Below the pieces are notes generated by a model. That model was not told the DNA's origin. It saw only the letters and a program-made list of their open reading frames with translations, and ran no database searches. From Bacteroidota bacterium (GTDB lineage: Bacteria; Bacteroidota; Bacteroidia; Bacteroidales; UBA932), in the NCBI GenBank assembly GCA_017860395.1, contig JAGDMC010000058.1:1-7841 (forward strand): 7,841 nt of DNA. The letters are read 5' to 3'. The translations under genes and the position numbers were made by a program. Shown here in pieces: positions 6,515-7,841 of this stretch (position 1 is its first letter; every line of letters starts with the position of its first letter).

Positions 6515-6976
6515 ATGAAAGTACAAACAATTCTTGCAGCTGCAGCAATCAGCGTAGCTCTCATCTCTTGCGGAACAAAAGAGAAACCAGTTTCAGAACA
6601 ACTTGTTGGTCAGTGGACAGGTGTTGACTCAATCACTGTTACAGTTCTTGACTCACTTGGAACACCTACAACTCAAACTATCGCTGCCCCTATCGATCTT
6701 GAGTACATTGCTGACAGCACATTTACAGCAGTTGTTAAAGTTAATGACAGCACAAACGTAACTCTAGGTGGTATCGCTACTATCGCAGAAGCAGCTGTTA
6801 ACTTTACAGGTTCTATGACTTGTGACCAAACTCTTGAAGTAACTGGTAACATGACTCTCGCAGGTGCTGACACTCTTTATGTAAACTACACAGGTGTTAA
6901 CGCTGAAGCTCGCATTACACACGAAGGCAAAGCTATGGTTGTTCGTAAAGCTGTTGAAGCTGCACCGGCAAAATAG
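6515..6976 (+). CDS. Small, probably abundant lipoprotein; lipocalin-like start, function unknown
   Basis: The product is 153 residues. The signal peptide is MKVQTILAAAAISVALISC with lipobox LISC and lipidated Cys19, so it is a membrane lipoprotein. After a charged linker comes QLVGQWTG (29-36), an opening seen in lipocalin-like Bacteroidota lipoproteins, and then alternating Thr/Val beta strands (39-47, 69-76, 79-84, 95-113, 119-126, 131-144). A small beta-barrel or sandwich is likely; I recognise no enzyme motif. The mature part holds one further cysteine (103). Codon use stands out: Gly, Val and Ala are mostly GGT, GTT and GCT, and the two arginines are CGC and CGT, whereas the neighbours use AGA, AGG and CGG freely. 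That is the mark of a highly expressed gene, and the promoter and A-rich leader agree. Its TAG stop directly abuts the stop of tdk, and a long hairpin with a T-run follows inside tdk. Confidence 0.8.
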   Translation: MKVQTILAAAAISVALISCGTKEKPVSEQLVGQWTGVDSITVTVLDSLGTPTTQTIAAPIDLEYIADSTFTAVVKVNDSTNVTLGGIATIAEAAVNFTGSMTCDQTLEVTGNMTLAGADTLYVNYTGVNAEARITHEGKAMVVRKAVEAAPAK

Positions 6977-7540
6977 TTATTTCGCAATCGCATTGAAACA
7001 ATGGCGACAAATTGGTTCGTAGGCGTCTTTTTCGCCAAGTACGACTAATTTGTCGCTTTTTGTTATTCTATGTGAATGATGTGCGAGGTTACCGCACTTT
7101 ACGCAAATTGCGTGAACTTTTGTAACATATTCGGCAACTGCCATGAAATCGGGCATCGGCCCGAAAGGTTTTCCAAGATAGTCCATATCGAGACCCGCAA
7201 CAATTACCCTTACACCATTTGACGCCAATTGCTGGCAAACGTCCACGATACTCCTGTCAAAAAACTGGGCCTCATCAATCCCCACAACTTCCACATCCCC
7301 GGCATATAATAAAATACTTGACGGTGATTCTACCGGAGTGGACCGGATAGCATTCGAGTCGTGGGAAACAACTTCCGAAACAGAGTATCTCACATCTATC
7401 ATCGGTTTGAATATTTCAACACTCTGATTGGCGAATTTTGCCCTTTTGAGTCTTCGGATGAGCTCTTCAGTTTTTCCGCTAAACATCGATCCGCATATCA
7501 CTTCAATCCAGCCCTCTTTTTTTGCGCTTTCTAAAAACAT
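6977..7540 (-). CDS. tdk: Thymidine kinase (type II, zinc-binding)
   Basis: This gene encodes 187 residues of the thymidine-salvage enzyme that phosphorylates thymidine to dTMP with ATP in the cytoplasm. It shows the Walker A loop GSMFSGKT (17-24), the catalytic and Mg2+ segment GIDEAQFF (87-94, with Glu90 the expected base), [13 protein letters not shown] (115-127), and the zinc-binding cysteines C146-x2-C149 and C178-x2-C181. The lasso region containing YEPICRHC completes the type II family architecture. The start is the ATG at 7538-7540 ([19 protein letters not shown]), giving the family's normal length. An in-frame upstream extension to 7831 was rejected because it is antisense to the next gene and passes through the promoter gap. 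The gene is divergent from the coiled-coil gene and convergent, without any spacer, with the small lipoprotein gene. Confidence 0.97.
   Translation of the reverse strand: MFLESAKKEGWIEVICGSMFSGKTEELIRRLKRAKFANQSVEIFKPMIDVRYSVSEVVSHDSNAIRSTPVESPSSILLYAGDVEVVGIDEAQFFDRSIVDVCQQLASNGVRVIVAGLDMDYLGKPFGPMPDFMAVAEYVTKVHAICVKCGNLAHHSHRITKSDKLVVLGEKDAYEPICRHCFNAIAK
7004..7061 (+). terminator. Long-stem terminator of the small lipoprotein gene, embedded antisense in tdk
   Basis: GCGACAAATT (7004-7013) and AATTTGTCGC (7047-7056) are perfect inverted repeats. The stem extends inward by G-U and Watson-Crick pairs (7014-7017 with 7043-7046), a bulged C7018, 7019-7021 with 7040-7042, and an inner GGCG/CGCC helix (7022-7025 with 7033-7036) closed by TCTTTTT. 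Five T follow the outer stem (7057-7061). The G-U pairs exist only in the + strand RNA (they become A-C on the other strand), so the structure favours terminating the lipoprotein transcript, whose stop is 27 bp upstream. It overlies tdk codons 160-179. Confidence 0.65.
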
Positions 7541-7554
7541 TTTGTTTACTTTTG
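7521..7554 (+). promoter_or_regulatory. Promoter of the 3'-most gene (-33 TTTG, -7 TACTTTTG)
   Basis: TTTG at 7521-7524 and TACTTTTG at 7547-7554 (full match to TAnnTTTG) are separated by 22 bp, at the upper end of usual spacing. The start point would be near 7559-7562, about 20 nt before ATG 7581. The -33 box is inside the first codons of tdk on the other strand. Confidence 0.5.
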
Positions 7555-7562
7555 TATCTATA

Positions 7563-7570
7563 CAAAGATA
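7563..7570 (-). promoter_or_regulatory. -7 element of tdk
   Basis: The - strand reads TATCTTTG, matching TAnnTTTG fully, 22 bp upstream of the tdk ATG. A -33 TTTG is not evident at the expected position, which would lie inside the start of the divergent gene. Confidence 0.5.
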
Positions 7571-7580
7571 AAAAGTTCGA

Positions 7581-7841
7581 ATGCTAAATAATAATAAAGT
7601 TGCCGAAATTAGAATAATTATTTCGGGATTAATACAAGATCTTGACACTCTGGAAAATTCCAGAGTTATTTCACCGCTCAAATGGGAAGAGATTTTTATT
7701 TCACTTGATACAATCAGGGCAAAATTTAATACTATAAAGGCCGAACAGGATAAACCGCTGCCGGTAGACAATCTCCTTAATGCCCGGGACGAAGAGATTA
7801 AAAAACTCAGTCTTGCATTTGCCGAACTCAAAAGAGCATTT
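7581..7841 (+). CDS. Unrecognised protein, probably coiled-coil, N-terminal part (3' end outside window)
   Basis: An open frame starts at ATG 7581 and stays open for 87 codons to the last base. I do not recognise the protein. It has no signal peptide or transmembrane segment in the visible part, so it is probably cytoplasmic. The chain is charged and helical: a hydrophobic helix around 10-24 ([15 protein letters not shown]), then an amphipathic helix with [16 protein letters not shown] (34-49), a short proline-containing turn (58-60) and a second Lys/Glu-rich helix (67-87). The pattern suggests a coiled coil. Support for its being real comes from the promoter-like pair just upstream, the A-rich leader (GATAAAAAGTTCGA) and the open frame through the window edge. 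The competing reading on the other strand is only an extension of tdk beyond its natural start. Function unknown. Confidence 0.7.
   Translation, partial: MLNNNKVAEIRIIISGLIQDLDTLENSRVISPLKWEEIFISLDTIRAKFNTIKAEQDKPLPVDNLLNARDEEIKKLSLAFAELKRAF

Noticed and set aside
7541..7831. N-terminal extension of thymidine kinase by 97 residues in the same frame
   Set aside because: It would cross the promoter gap and run antisense to the gene starting at 7581. The family starts right where ATG 7540 puts it, and the extension has no resemblance to thymidine kinase.

Overview
The window looks like chromosomal DNA from a member of the Bacteroidota, probably Bacteroidales. The evidence is the gene content (a TonB-dependent outer-membrane receptor followed by a large lipoprotein), protein sequences typical of that phylum (the CCA/HD-family nucleotidyltransferase, the stand-alone HsdR-N-like protein, the delta subunit of DNA polymerase III), A-rich leaders without clear Shine-Dalgarno sites, and several matches to the Bacteroidota -7 promoter element TAnnTTTG in the gaps between divergent genes.

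Layout. Positions 1-2400 (+) hold the end of a TonB-dependent receptor and a 498-residue surface-type lipoprotein, which look like an uptake or surface-binding pair. Positions 2375-4181 (-) hold a two-gene unit: a small PD-(D/E)XK-fold protein (HsdR N-terminal-like) that overlaps by 20 bp the gene for a CCA-adding-type tRNA nucleotidyltransferase with an HD domain. Divergent from it is holA (4254-5303, +). Next come alanine racemase (5306-6400, -), a divergent 153-residue lipoprotein with codon usage typical of a highly expressed gene (6515-6976, +), thymidine kinase (6977-7540, -), and the start of an unrecognised, probably coiled-coil protein (7581 to the window end, +).

The genes alternate in direction and are packed very tightly. 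The three tail-to-tail junctions overlap by 26 bp, are separated by 2 bp, and are separated by 0 bp. At two of them a + strand hairpin followed by a T-run lies inside the 3' coding part of the opposing gene, so the terminator of one gene appears to be embedded in the antisense of its neighbour. The three head-to-head gaps are 72, 114 and 40 bp and carry short promoter-like elements on both strands. No non-coding stretch exceeds 300 bp. I saw no rRNA, tRNA, CRISPR array, insertion sequence or prophage gene.

Most of this is housekeeping: tRNA 3'-end maturation, replication clamp loading, D-alanine supply for peptidoglycan and thymidine salvage. The less understood parts are the HsdR-N-like protein coupled to cca, the receptor/lipoprotein pair, the abundant-looking small lipoprotein, and the embedded terminators. 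I did not find a clear new multi-gene system.
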